64,000 bases of DNA from Paenibacillus segetis (GCF_014639155.1 NZ_BMFT01000001.1:3087045-3151044), one strand, 5' to 3'. Shown: positions 7,841-15,598, counted from the first letter of the stretch. The notes: generated by a model from the letters alone, not told the origin. Translations and numbers: made by a program.

Positions 7841-8323
7841 ATGCCGATGTCTTCTTGAGAAACATTCAATATTCTTATTTATTCGTTGAACTTCTTTAAT
7901 TATTGGTTCTGAAACTGATACAACATCCACGACATGGTTAAGACATGTGATGCCATAATGCTTAAATGGCCCTGGGTAATCCTCCGAAGCAAATGTACTT
8001 ACTTTGATAAAGTCTAAATATCTTGAATTAATGTATATTCTAAAAATTTTCCCTTCAAATTCTTCATATTCATCCCATGAAGTGAAACTTTCATTACGAT
8101 TTGAATATCCAACGTAAGTTTCAAAGTCAATTTGTATTAGCGGTAATGATTCATCTATGTTAATTGAATAACTATCTTTAATTTCAGTTTCTCCAATGGT
8201 TATCGTTTCAGGAGTTTGACTAGTGACACTTCGACTGAAGAGTAATCTAAGAGAGTTCTCCTTAGGTTCGTAAATCTGTTCAAAGTAAATATCCTTCAAA
8301 TTAAACAAATCCGAAAAATTCAA
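7784..8323 (-). CDS. Hypothetical cassette protein reading into its attC
   Basis: A soluble protein of about 179 residues with no family I can name; it is rich in acidic and aromatic residues (FTSWDEYEEFEGKIFRIY). I favour the TTG at 8323, 10 nt after AGGA; the in-frame GTG at 8332 touches that sequence. The frame passes through the inverse core without a stop, so the last 18 or so residues (after NKNIECF) are encoded by site 10 itself. The natural end may have been lost by a small indel. Confidence 0.65.
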   Translation of the reverse strand: MNFSDLFNLKDIYFEQIYEPKENSLRLLFSRSVTSQTPETITIGETEIKDSYSINIDESLPLIQIDFETYVGYSNRNESFTSWDEYEEFEGKIFRIYINSRYLDFIKVSTFASEDYPGPFKHYGITCLNHVVDVVSVSEPIIKEVQRINKNIECFSRRHRHQITSYPRFGPDGPRSARR

Positions 8324-8368
8324 TTGGTTCACTTCCTATATTATTCTATAACGTGCTTACATCGGTTT

Positions 8369-8532
8369 CAGATAACGTGCTTGTATTCACGAACCCGAGA
8401 GGCTTAAGGCCCGTAAGGGCCGGGTGGCTCTGCCACTTAGCCTATCAGGGTTGTCAGCTGATTCCACTTCCTCGAAATGCCTCTTGCAGACCAAGGGCCG
8501 AATGGCCCGCCGCGCGAATACGGTGTTAGGCG
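8369..8532 (-). repeat. attC-like recombination site 11
   Basis: Left core CAGATAAC (8369-8376), right core GTTAGGCG (8525-8532). Stem GAGAGGCTTA/TTAGCCTATC is imperfect. Terminal hairpin GGGCCGAATGGCCC. An extra core-like CTATAACGTGCTT at 8345-8357 lies just outside the left end. Confidence 0.85.
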
Positions 8533-8535
8533 GAG

Positions 8536-9264
8536 TTATTCCACTTCTTCGAAAAATTCCTCATAATCTATCTCAATGAATCCCAGTAAATTACCATTAT
8601 CAATAATATCAATTTGTAAATCATGCAATTTACTTGACAGTACTCTAAGTAATATATCAATTGTATTAGAGTAGACCTTTAATATTTCATACGTTATTTC
8701 ATGCTGTTTTCCTTCATGCACTATTTCATTCCTTAAATTAGTAATTTCTATTAAAACCTTTATCAAACTTTCTTCAATAACCAATCCAGTAACATCCTTT
8801 ATCCTTCTAATAACATTCATAATTCTACCTGAATTACAATAAGACGATGCCCTTGTTGCAATTTCATTAATATATTCTTCCTTAGAATTGTACTTAAGAA
8901 AATCACTAAATGAAAATCCAAGACACTCTTGATCTCTTAATGAAAGCATTCGGTTCGGTTCCTTAATGAAAATGCAGCAGAAAAAATCATCAATAGCAGA
9001 TTCAACAATTGTTGTCATATAAACGATTAATTGATTGTTCATTATATCAATTGCATTAAAGATGTCACTTTTTGTGTTATGATACCAAACATTTTTTCTC
9101 TCACCTTGTAGTTCTACAACCTGCCCTTTTTCATTCACAAATTCAAAACTATCAATATGTAATTTTAAGGCATTTTGATCATTTATGTAATCAATTAGTG
9201 TTTTGTAATTAAATACCGAAAAGAAATTCATTGAAAAGTACTGTTCATAATTAAATGATTTCAT
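8536..9264 (-). CDS. HEPN-like protein, first cassette after the recombinase
   Basis: A 242-residue, largely helical protein. Near residue 183 it has LRNEIVHEGK, an R-x4-H motif typical of HEPN-fold proteins of the MAE_28990/MAE_18760 type, which include RNases of toxin-antitoxin and defence systems. A helical central part (FSFSDFLKYNSKEEYINEIA) precedes it. No antitoxin-like partner is in the cassette. AGAAAGGAAAA precedes the ATG; the TAA is 4 nt from the core of site 11. Nuclease activity is only inferred from the motif. Confidence 0.65.
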   Translation of the reverse strand: MKSFNYEQYFSMNFFSVFNYKTLIDYINDQNALKLHIDSFEFVNEKGQVVELQGERKNVWYHNTKSDIFNAIDIMNNQLIVYMTTIVESAIDDFFCCIFIKEPNRMLSLRDQECLGFSFSDFLKYNSKEEYINEIATRASSYCNSGRIMNVIRRIKDVTGLVIEESLIKVLIEITNLRNEIVHEGKQHEITYEILKVYSNTIDILLRVLSSKLHDLQIDIIDNGNLLGFIEIDYEEFFEEVE

Positions 9265-9291
9265 TTTGTATTTTCCTTTCTGGAATAATTT

Positions 9292-9381
9292 CGCCTAACT
9301 TCTAATCTACGAACTCATCTATCAACCCTATTGGGATAGATAAACGAGTTCGTCTTAATCACTTCTGTAGAGTGATAGGCG
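9292..9381 (-). other. Divergent hairpin element, possible attI-like site
   Basis: A 90-bp element between the recombinase and the first cassette. Its left end is a full core CGCCTAAC (9292-9299) matching the right core of site 11. Its right end GATAGGCG (9374-9381) is a core with one change. The centre is unlike the eleven attC-like copies: ACGAACTC and ATCTATC pair with GATAGAT and GAGTTCGT around a short loop. It is where a first cassette would be inserted; a decayed attC is the alternative. Confidence 0.55.
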
Positions 9382-9415
9382 AAGCTATTTGTCTCCATCA
9401 TATTATTTTGCACTA

Positions 9416-10546
9416 TTAATCCCTATCACTTTCCATGCCCAGCCGATCCAAAGGACTCTGTATTCGACGGATGTCTTTGACGCTGATGTGGGTGTAGATC
9501 TCAGTTGTTTTGGAGCTTGCGTGTCCTAGTAGATCTTGAATGTAGCGTAAATCTGTACCGTTCTCTAACAAGTGAGTGGCAAAGGAATGCCGTAATGTGT
9601 GAACTGTGGCTGGCTTAGATATACCCGCTCTACGAACAGCTCTCTCAAAGACTTGTTGGAGAGAACGTTCTGTGAGGTGATGATCCAGGCCTTAGCCTCC
9701 AGGGAACAGATATTTCACTATCGGCTGAGTTTCCATATAGTTTTGCAGCATTGAATAGGCTGCGGTGGAGAGGACCGTGAATCGATCTTTGCCTCCTTTA
9801 CCCTGCCGAATATGAATGGTTTTACGATCAGGGTCAATGTCCTGCTTGGTTAGGCGAACGGCTTCACCGATTCGAAGTCCAGAGGAATAGATCAGAGCAA
9901 TCAATGTTCGATGTTTTACATGTTGTACAGCACTTAGCAATCTAGCTACCTCATCTGCTGATAGGACTACGGGTAGCTTCTTTTGTCGCTTGGGTCTAAT
10001 CCATTGCTTCACATCACATCGTCCAAGCACCGTAACATGCCAGAAACGCAAGGCACTCACCGCTTGATTCACATAAGGGGAGGATCGTGACTCCTCATAC
10101 AAATTCAACAAATACGCGCGAGTATGTTGGAATCCAGCATCTTTTAACGGAATCGGTAGTGTCCTCAAATATCGTTCAGCATGGCCAATATATGCCTGTT
10201 GCGTCTTGATGCTATAGCCCTTTAACTTCATACTTTCCTTCAACTTATGCAATGCTGCTTGCTCATCCCCAGATTGAAGTTGCATCAACTCTGGATAACG
10301 TTCAATCAATTGAGTGCTTTTCACCTCTACAGGTATATCCTTTAACACATGGCACAACTGTTGAATTACTGATTTCTTCCCTGGTATGGTCCAGCATCTT
10401 GCTGAAGCATCCCATTTCCGTCCTGGAACACTTCTAATGACTTCTATCCATTTTTCAATATATGGCGTCTCGACAATTACATCACCATTCTCTTCACAAT
10501 CCAATGTGACATTTTGATTTGATGAATATACATTCGCTACCATCAT
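9416..10546 (-). pseudogene. Tyrosine recombinase interrupted by an in-frame TAA
   Basis: Tyrosine recombinase/integrase, about 375 codons. The start is the ATG at 10546 (AAGGGG 6 nt upstream), since the longer frame would begin inside a terminator. Residues about 1-85 resemble a HARP-like domain (WDASARCWTIPG); a core-binding domain follows (SIKTQQAYIGHAERYL), then the catalytic domain with the first Arg in GLRIGEAVRL and Lys in GKGGKDRF. A TAA at 9692-9694 interrupts it. In the same frame the rest continues to 9416 with [15 protein letters not shown] and [15 protein letters not shown], carrying His-x-x-Arg, His and the Tyr nucleophile. [19 protein letters not shown] is very IntI-like, but the IntI-specific insertion is absent. 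Confidence 0.8.
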
Positions 10547-10592
10547 TCCAATCCCCTTCCAAAATATAGAATACACTCCTACAATTTGCGTC

Positions 10593-10627
10593 AAAAAAGA
10601 CAGACTGCCCTTTGAGCAATCTGTCTT
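10593..10627 (-). terminator. Rho-independent terminator after the GNAT gene
   Basis: AAGACAGA (10597-10604) pairs with TCTGTCTT (10620-10627); the minus strand continues with TTTTTT. It ends the upstream GNAT gene and argues that the recombinase starts downstream, at 10546. Confidence 0.75.
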
Positions 10628-10743
10628 CCGGTGCTTCCGCAAGATCCTACATCCCTTGTTTTTGAATTCTGACGCTTTTGCTACTTCATCATCACTTAGA
10701 TCTGATACTCATCTCTTCAATCTAACCTCTCAAATTAATATCC

Positions 10744-11160
10744 TTATCTTTCAAGAATGCACCTAAATCGTTCTCGCCCAGGGTATTTCTCACCCAAACT
10801 ACAGATTTCAAAGCCTATTTGTCTATAAAAATCTACAGCGTCTTGATCCGTCTCTGCTTCCATTCTCTTGATTTCATTCGCTGCGATATACTCATGGATC
10901 ATTTCTTTGCCAATTCCTTTACCCCAATAAGCTTCATTAACAGCTATATGTAACAAAATAACCTCTATCTCTTCTTCACTTCGCTGAACTCCAATTAATC
11001 CAACCAACTCGTTATTTTCTAGCTTACCAAGCAGATTCTTAGAGCTATCTGTACGATAACGCTCAAGCTCTCTTCGTACTCGTTCCTCATCTGGCCACAT
11101 GCACGTTGCTAACAAATGCCTAACTTCATCTCGGTTCGGATATGTATTAAGATCTATCAT
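10744..11160 (-). CDS. GNAT family N-acetyltransferase
   Basis: A 138-residue acetyltransferase. The acetyl-CoA site is seen in EVILLHIAVNEAYWGKGIGK (WGKGIG loop) and motif B in DAVDFYRQIGFEICSLG. The short ending KYPGRERFRCILER is typical of the small YhdJ/YvbK-like acetyltransferases of Bacilli. The acceptor is unknown. It starts 10 bp after the ABC permease gene and may be co-transcribed with it; a terminator follows. It lies at the chromosomal side of the cassette array and has no attC-like flanks. Confidence 0.85.
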   Translation of the reverse strand: MIDLNTYPNRDEVRHLLATCMWPDEERVRRELERYRTDSSKNLLGKLENNELVGLIGVQRSEEEIEVILLHIAVNEAYWGKGIGKEMIHEYIAANEIKRMEAETDQDAVDFYRQIGFEICSLGEKYPGRERFRCILER

Positions 11161-11169
11161 CGTTTCCTT

Positions 11170-11967
11170 CTAATTCCCCGTACTTTCATAGCTTCGAAGT
11201 CCCACACGAAATATGCCATACGCACCAAGAGCACTTGCTATTGCTGCCACGGGAGCTAGTATCCACCAGCCATGCCACTCACTTTTATTAAAAATGTAGG
11301 TTGCGGGATAAAAGCTGATGAATGCATAGGGAAGGACAGTCGATATGAAAATACGAATTCCTTGATTGAAGAGCGTGATCGGGTACTTCGCCAGATCGGC
11401 TAAGCTATGAACCATGAGTGGGAATGCATTTCCCGCATTTTTGACCCAAAATGCTGCAGAATTCCCTGCTAGATTAATGGATACGCGGATAATAATCGCC
11501 GTTATCAAGAGTAAAATGATGACTCCTACTTTAGCTAAAGACCATTGCAAATGTCCATGGGCAAGCGATTGCCACACAATAACACCACCGATAAGTAAAT
11601 TCCCCAGCCCATTCACACCAATTCCGGTACAGAAAACCTGCAGAATAACGGGAACGGGACGAAGTAAATATCGATCCAACTCGCCTTGATTCACCAGTCT
11701 TCCCAGTCTCCAGGTACCTTCAAAGAACAAGGATCCGATGCCCTCGGTAAGGAAAATCATCGCATACATAAACGCCACTTCCCAAAAATGCCAGCCATTA
11801 ATATCTGGAATTCGATTATAGATCACCCATAAGAATATGAAGCCAAGTACCTGAGTTAACGCCGCTGAGCCCATTAATATGTAAAAGTCCTTGTTATATT
11901 CTAAAATGGCCTTGAGTTGCTGTGCATACATTCTTTTATACAAATAAAACATCCGTGAAAGCTTCAT
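11170..11967 (-). CDS. ABC-2 type transporter permease (COG3694-like)
   Basis: A 265-residue inner-membrane protein with about six hydrophobic segments (for example TQVLGFIFLWVIY and VGVIILLLITAIIIRVSINLA). The LGRLVNQGELDRYLLRPV loop is characteristic of the COG3694/COG4587 ABC-2 permease pair. The start at 11967 follows GGGGG by 9 nt; a longer frame to 11997 lacks a ribosome site. It forms an exporter with the next permease and the ATPase. Substrate unknown; related systems export peptides, drugs or lipids. Confidence 0.83.
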   Translation of the reverse strand: MKLSRMFYLYKRMYAQQLKAILEYNKDFYILMGSAALTQVLGFIFLWVIYNRIPDINGWHFWEVAFMYAMIFLTEGIGSLFFEGTWRLGRLVNQGELDRYLLRPVPVILQVFCTGIGVNGLGNLLIGGVIVWQSLAHGHLQWSLAKVGVIILLLITAIIIRVSINLAGNSAAFWVKNAGNAFPLMVHSLADLAKYPITLFNQGIRIFISTVLPYAFISFYPATYIFNKSEWHGWWILAPVAAIASALGAYGIFRVGLRSYESTGN

Positions 11968-12036
11968 CTCTTCTTCCCCCCATCTCACCAGACTCACTAA
12001 GCTTAAGTATGACAGCTCTGCAATCTGCCGTTCTCA

Positions 12037-12837
12037 TTACCCGCCATGGATGGTCACTTGACGAACTGCCCACTTCCACATCAGTTTGCCCGCGATCCAT
12101 AAAGCGCCTCCCCAGAAACACTGAACACCGATCATTGTCACGATCTCCAGAGTATCTACCTGCTCTAAAAAAATCACGGTCGGCGTATGAATGATACTTT
12201 GGAATGGGAGCACCATAGCTAATTTCTCTAACCACCCAGGGAAGAATACTAGCGGAACTAATGCACCTGATAGCAAATTCGTAATCGCAATTCGAGCCCA
12301 TACAATACCTAGTGAGCCTGTTGACCAGAAACACAATAATGCTGCCAAATAAACGATACCGAACTTGACCACCATCGCAGCAAATAAACTTAGTACAAAC
12401 AGCAGCCAGATCAGTGGGGAATGCGGAAGACTTATGCCTGGAATCATCAACATAAAGACAGCGATGATTGTCGCACTCATACCGCCCTCTAACAGACTTG
12501 ATCCTAGGGTTTCTGCAAACCGTGCACTTTGAAAATCAATGGGCTTTAACAAATCCGCCGCAACACTTCCATCTAGAATCTTGCCGGATATCGCCGTTTC
12601 CGAGTACCAGGATAGGACGGAGTTGGCTAGAAAGGTAATGAGCAAATAGGTCTTCATCTGATCCCATGTATATCCCCCAAGTTCAGTTCTCCCACCATAA
12701 ATCCCTTGCCACAGGAAATAAATAGCCAATAGATTTACAAAGTTGGAAGCCAAGTTAATGATATAAGAGGTGCGATAAGCTAATACTTTTTGTAGCGATC
12801 GGTTAGAAATGCTTCTATATTTTTTGAGACTTGCCAT
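12037..12837 (-). CDS. ABC-2 type transporter permease (COG4587-like)
   Basis: A 266-residue membrane protein, the partner permease. It has an N-terminal amphipathic segment, about six membrane spans, and the family loop ISGKILDGSVAADLLKPIDFQ between spans two and three, which mirrors the loop in the other permease. It follows the ATPase gene by 21 bp and precedes the other permease by 69 bp, so the three form one operon. Substrate unknown. Confidence 0.84.
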   Translation of the reverse strand: MASLKKYRSISNRSLQKVLAYRTSYIINLASNFVNLLAIYFLWQGIYGGRTELGGYTWDQMKTYLLITFLANSVLSWYSETAISGKILDGSVAADLLKPIDFQSARFAETLGSSLLEGGMSATIIAVFMLMIPGISLPHSPLIWLLFVLSLFAAMVVKFGIVYLAALLCFWSTGSLGIVWARIAITNLLSGALVPLVFFPGWLEKLAMVLPFQSIIHTPTVIFLEQVDTLEIVTMIGVQCFWGGALWIAGKLMWKWAVRQVTIHGG

Positions 12838-12858
12838 AAATGCCGCATCCTCCTACTC

Positions 12859-13872
12859 TTACATAGTCTGATTCAAGTCTAGGTTCCCTTCATACACAGC
12901 TTTGATGACTTGTTCAATATTGGATTCTTCCATGCGAAAATCCTGTACTTCTCCATGTTTCATCACACGACTAACGACTTCACTTGCCGTAAATTGATAG
13001 CGATCAAAGGAGATGGAGAACTCCATTTCACTAAGAATATCAAGCCTTAATCCAGAAACAGCAGAAATTTCAGTAAATAATCGAGGATCTGGAGATGTCA
13101 TTTGGAAAAAAATCCTTCTTTCTTTGGCAAAATGGCGCTTCACTTCCGCAAGACTACCATCGTATATGATACTTCCGTGATCGATAATGATCAGCCGTTG
13201 ACATAAGTCCTCTATATCGCCGAGATCATGTGTTGTCAGCATCACTGTTGTTCTTTGCTGTTGATTAATTTCTTTAATAAATTCACGGATCTTTTGCTTA
13301 ACAGAAATATCTAAACCAATCGTTGGCTCATCCAAATATAGAATCGGTGGATTATGTAATAATGAAGCCGCGAGATCTGCACGCATGCGTTGTCCCAAAG
13401 AGAGCTTTCTGGCAGATAAATGAATGAATTCATTCATACCAAGGATCTCAACAAATTGATCCAGATTAGCTTTATAGGTGGCTTCGGGTATTTGATAAAT
13501 ATCTTTGAGCAGCGAAAAAGATTCAACAATCGGGATATCCCACCATAGCTGAGTGCGTTGGCCAAAGACAGCTCCAATTTGCTGCGCGTTCTCCATTCTT
13601 TTCTTATGTGGATTTATCCCATTCACAGCAATCGTACCGGATGAAGGGACTAGAATTCCCGTTAACATCTTGATTGTCGTCGATTTTCCTGCCCCGTTTG
13701 GTCCTACATAAGCTACGGATTCTCCCGCTTCGATCGTGAGGTCAAGTGGCTTCACAGCGACTTTATCTATGTATTTAGGTGCAACTAAATGTTTGACTGC
13801 TCCCTTCAGACCAGGCTCTTTCACTGCCTGCCGGAATGACTTAGATAATTGCCGAACTTCAATAATGCTCAT
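12859..13872 (-). CDS. ABC transporter ATP-binding protein (COG4586-like)
   Basis: A 337-residue ATPase. Walker A is GPNGAGKSTTIKML; the ABC signature is LSLGQRMRADLA (LSLGQ, as in this COG4586 group); Walker B is PPILYLDEPTIGLD, followed by the H-loop TTHDLGD. The last 100 residues form the extra C-terminal domain of exporter ATPases. The start at 13872 (MSIIEVRQL) has GGGGGAA upstream. It energises the two adjacent ABC-2 permeases. Confidence 0.9.
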   Translation of the reverse strand: MSIIEVRQLSKSFRQAVKEPGLKGAVKHLVAPKYIDKVAVKPLDLTIEAGESVAYVGPNGAGKSTTIKMLTGILVPSSGTIAVNGINPHKKRMENAQQIGAVFGQRTQLWWDIPIVESFSLLKDIYQIPEATYKANLDQFVEILGMNEFIHLSARKLSLGQRMRADLAASLLHNPPILYLDEPTIGLDISVKQKIREFIKEINQQQRTTVMLTTHDLGDIEDLCQRLIIIDHGSIIYDGSLAEVKRHFAKERRIFFQMTSPDPRLFTEISAVSGLRLDILSEMEFSISFDRYQFTASEVVSRVMKHGEVQDFRMEESNIEQVIKAVYEGNLDLNQTM

Positions 13873-13969
13873 GTAAGTTCCCCCTGATTCCATTCAATTG
13901 TGAAGAGAAGTATCGCTTAATATAACACATTCATATTGTCGAATTCTCACGCACTTTGTCGAACAAGCA

Positions 13970-14016
13970 CAAAAAAAGCAACAGACGCAGTAGTTCTCTA
14001 CCACATCTGTTGCTCT
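13970..14016 (-). terminator. Terminator after the rRNA methyltransferase gene
   Basis: On the minus strand GAGAGCAACAGA...TCTGTTGC is followed by TTTTTTT. It separates the methyltransferase from the ABC exporter operon. Confidence 0.85.
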
Positions 14017-14063
14017 CAATAATCGAATCATCATTACACTGATGTTCTATTCAATTGCTTAGC

Positions 14064-15434
14064 TTAAAACGTTCTACTACGAACCTCGAAGATCGCGAAT
14101 TTTAAATAATGACCTTCATCGACGCCAAGGATTTGCGGATGGTCTTTACCAGCTGCGCGCCATTCGATGAGACGTAGTATTTTTCCAGCATCAGCAGCAG
14201 CTTCTTGAATGCTTTGCAGGAACAACTCAGGTCGCATATGGTAAGAACAGCTCGCTGTAACCAGATATCCACCCTCGTTCACAAGCTTCATCCCATGCAG
14301 GTTGATGTCTTTGTATCCTCTACTAGCACCTTTAACCGCACCTTTGGTTTTGGCAAAAGCCGGAGGATCCAGAATAACAACATCCCATGTACGTCCGCCA
14401 CCCGCAGTTAACGCCACGGAAGTGTCTACTTTACCACTCTGAGCTGCGCGTGCTTGTCGCTCATTTAAACCTTTGACATTATTGCGGAGATATTCAAAAG
14501 CATCGGCGACAACAAATTCCACACGATCTTCAAAACCATTCAGCTCCACATTTTGCTTGGCATTCTCGATGGCATGCTCTGAAATATCTAGGCAAGTCAC
14601 TTTTTTGGCGCCATATTTGCATGCATGGAGTGTGAAGCTACCTGTATGGGAGAAGCATTCCAGCACGGTTGCCCCATCCCAATAAGGGAAAGTAACTTCT
14701 TTACCCTTCTGATTCACTGGAACCAACTTTGTTCCTTCACCCTCTACGGATAACTCTTGCATCGTAATCCCGCTACGTTCGCCCCAACCAGTCATCAACG
14801 GCTTAATCGAAGCCCGATTCTCCCGTTGATCGAAGAAATATCCTGTCTTCTGGCCTTGCTCAATATCGACCTTAATTTTAAGGCCGTTCTCGGAAATCGT
14901 GACAAAACGTGGAGGATTCCCATAAAGAGGTCCCTTTACTGGCTCCAGCCCTTCCATTTCCCGCACAGATACGTCACTTCGCTCATAGATCCCTACAGGT
15001 CCAAGTACCTGAACAAGCGCTTCTACAATAACATCTCGACATTGATCCATAGCCAGTGTTAACAATTGAACGACTAATACATCGCCAAAACGATCCACTG
15101 TAAGTCCAGGTAGGAAGTCAGCTTCTCCATATACAAATCGGTAGGATTCCTCTTTCACAAACCGTTCACGATGCTTCAGGCAGTCACGGAATCTAGCTAC
15201 AAAAAATTCAACATCCATTTGGTTTAGCGGAGCATACGATACCACGCGAACCGTAATTTGCGATGCAGGATTGTAATAACCAGTCGCCAGATATCTCCGT
15301 CGATGATCCATCACCTCAACCAAACTGCCGGGAGTTGGTTCTCCCTCCACATGTTCTATTTCATTACGGAATATCCACGGATGTCCCTGTTCTAGCCGTT
15401 TTCTGCGGCTACGTTGTAATATAATTGATCCCAC
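14064..15434 (-). CDS. rlmI: Class I SAM-dependent rRNA cytosine methyltransferase, RlmI-like
   Basis: A 456-residue protein. The N-terminal PUA domain (ILQRSRRKRLEQGHPWIFRNEI) is followed by an EEHEA-like domain and a Rossmann methyltransferase domain. The SAM motif is VLECFSHTGSFTLHA, then LDISEHAIENAKQN, and the catalytic region has VVILDPPAFAK with a later Cys in TASCSYHM, as in m5C methyltransferases such as RlmI. It is longer than the usual roughly 400 residues because of two insertions near residues 225-255 and 330-350. The GTG start at 15434 has AGGAGTGA 7 nt upstream. Confidence 0.85.
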   Translation of the reverse strand: MGSIILQRSRRKRLEQGHPWIFRNEIEHVEGEPTPGSLVEVMDHRRRYLATGYYNPASQITVRVVSYAPLNQMDVEFFVARFRDCLKHRERFVKEESYRFVYGEADFLPGLTVDRFGDVLVVQLLTLAMDQCRDVIVEALVQVLGPVGIYERSDVSVREMEGLEPVKGPLYGNPPRFVTISENGLKIKVDIEQGQKTGYFFDQRENRASIKPLMTGWGERSGITMQELSVEGEGTKLVPVNQKGKEVTFPYWDGATVLECFSHTGSFTLHACKYGAKKVTCLDISEHAIENAKQNVELNGFEDRVEFVVADAFEYLRNNVKGLNERQARAAQSGKVDTSVALTAGGGRTWDVVILDPPAFAKTKGAVKGASRGYKDINLHGMKLVNEGGYLVTASCSYHMRPELFLQSIQEAAADAGKILRLIEWRAAGKDHPQILGVDEGHYLKFAIFEVRSRTF

Positions 15435-15452
15435 GAATCGTTCACTCCTAAA

Positions 15453-15532
15453 AGTTTTGTTTAGCATAGCAACAATGAATACGGATCGTACAAAACTAAC
15501 TTCGTAAGCATACGCTTAGTTTTGTTTAGCAT
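15453..15532. repeat. Direct repeat and hairpin between divergent genes
   Basis: AGTTTTGTTTAGCAT occurs at 15453-15467 and again at 15518-15532. Between them ACAAAACTAA (15490-15499) pairs with TTAGTTTTGT (15516-15525), with an inner CGTA/TACG stem. The element sits between two divergent genes and may be an operator or a dispersed palindromic repeat. Confidence 0.6.
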
Positions 15533-15598
15533 TGAAGCCTTTTGATAGGCATACATATATATAACTTGTACATTTTTTCATTAAAGGGGGATACCCTA

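Noticed and set aside
331..8532. Repeats read as a CRISPR array
   Set aside because: Units are 145-200 bp, differ in sequence, and are separated by full genes of variable length, not by short uniform spacers. No cas genes are seen.
331..8532. Repeats read as riboswitches or leader RNAs
   Set aside because: Each copy lies between genes with unrelated functions, and the gene-spanning match of the terminal cores is not explained by a leader RNA.
331..8532. Repeats read as MITEs or IS remnants
   Set aside because: No target-site duplications are visible, every copy has the same orientation and each lies next to exactly one gene; terminal cores are shared across genes and not within copies.
9416..10546. 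Housekeeping XerC/XerD recombinase
   Set aside because: The N-terminal HARP-like domain, the location beside the array and the interrupted frame do not fit an essential chromosome-dimer resolvase.
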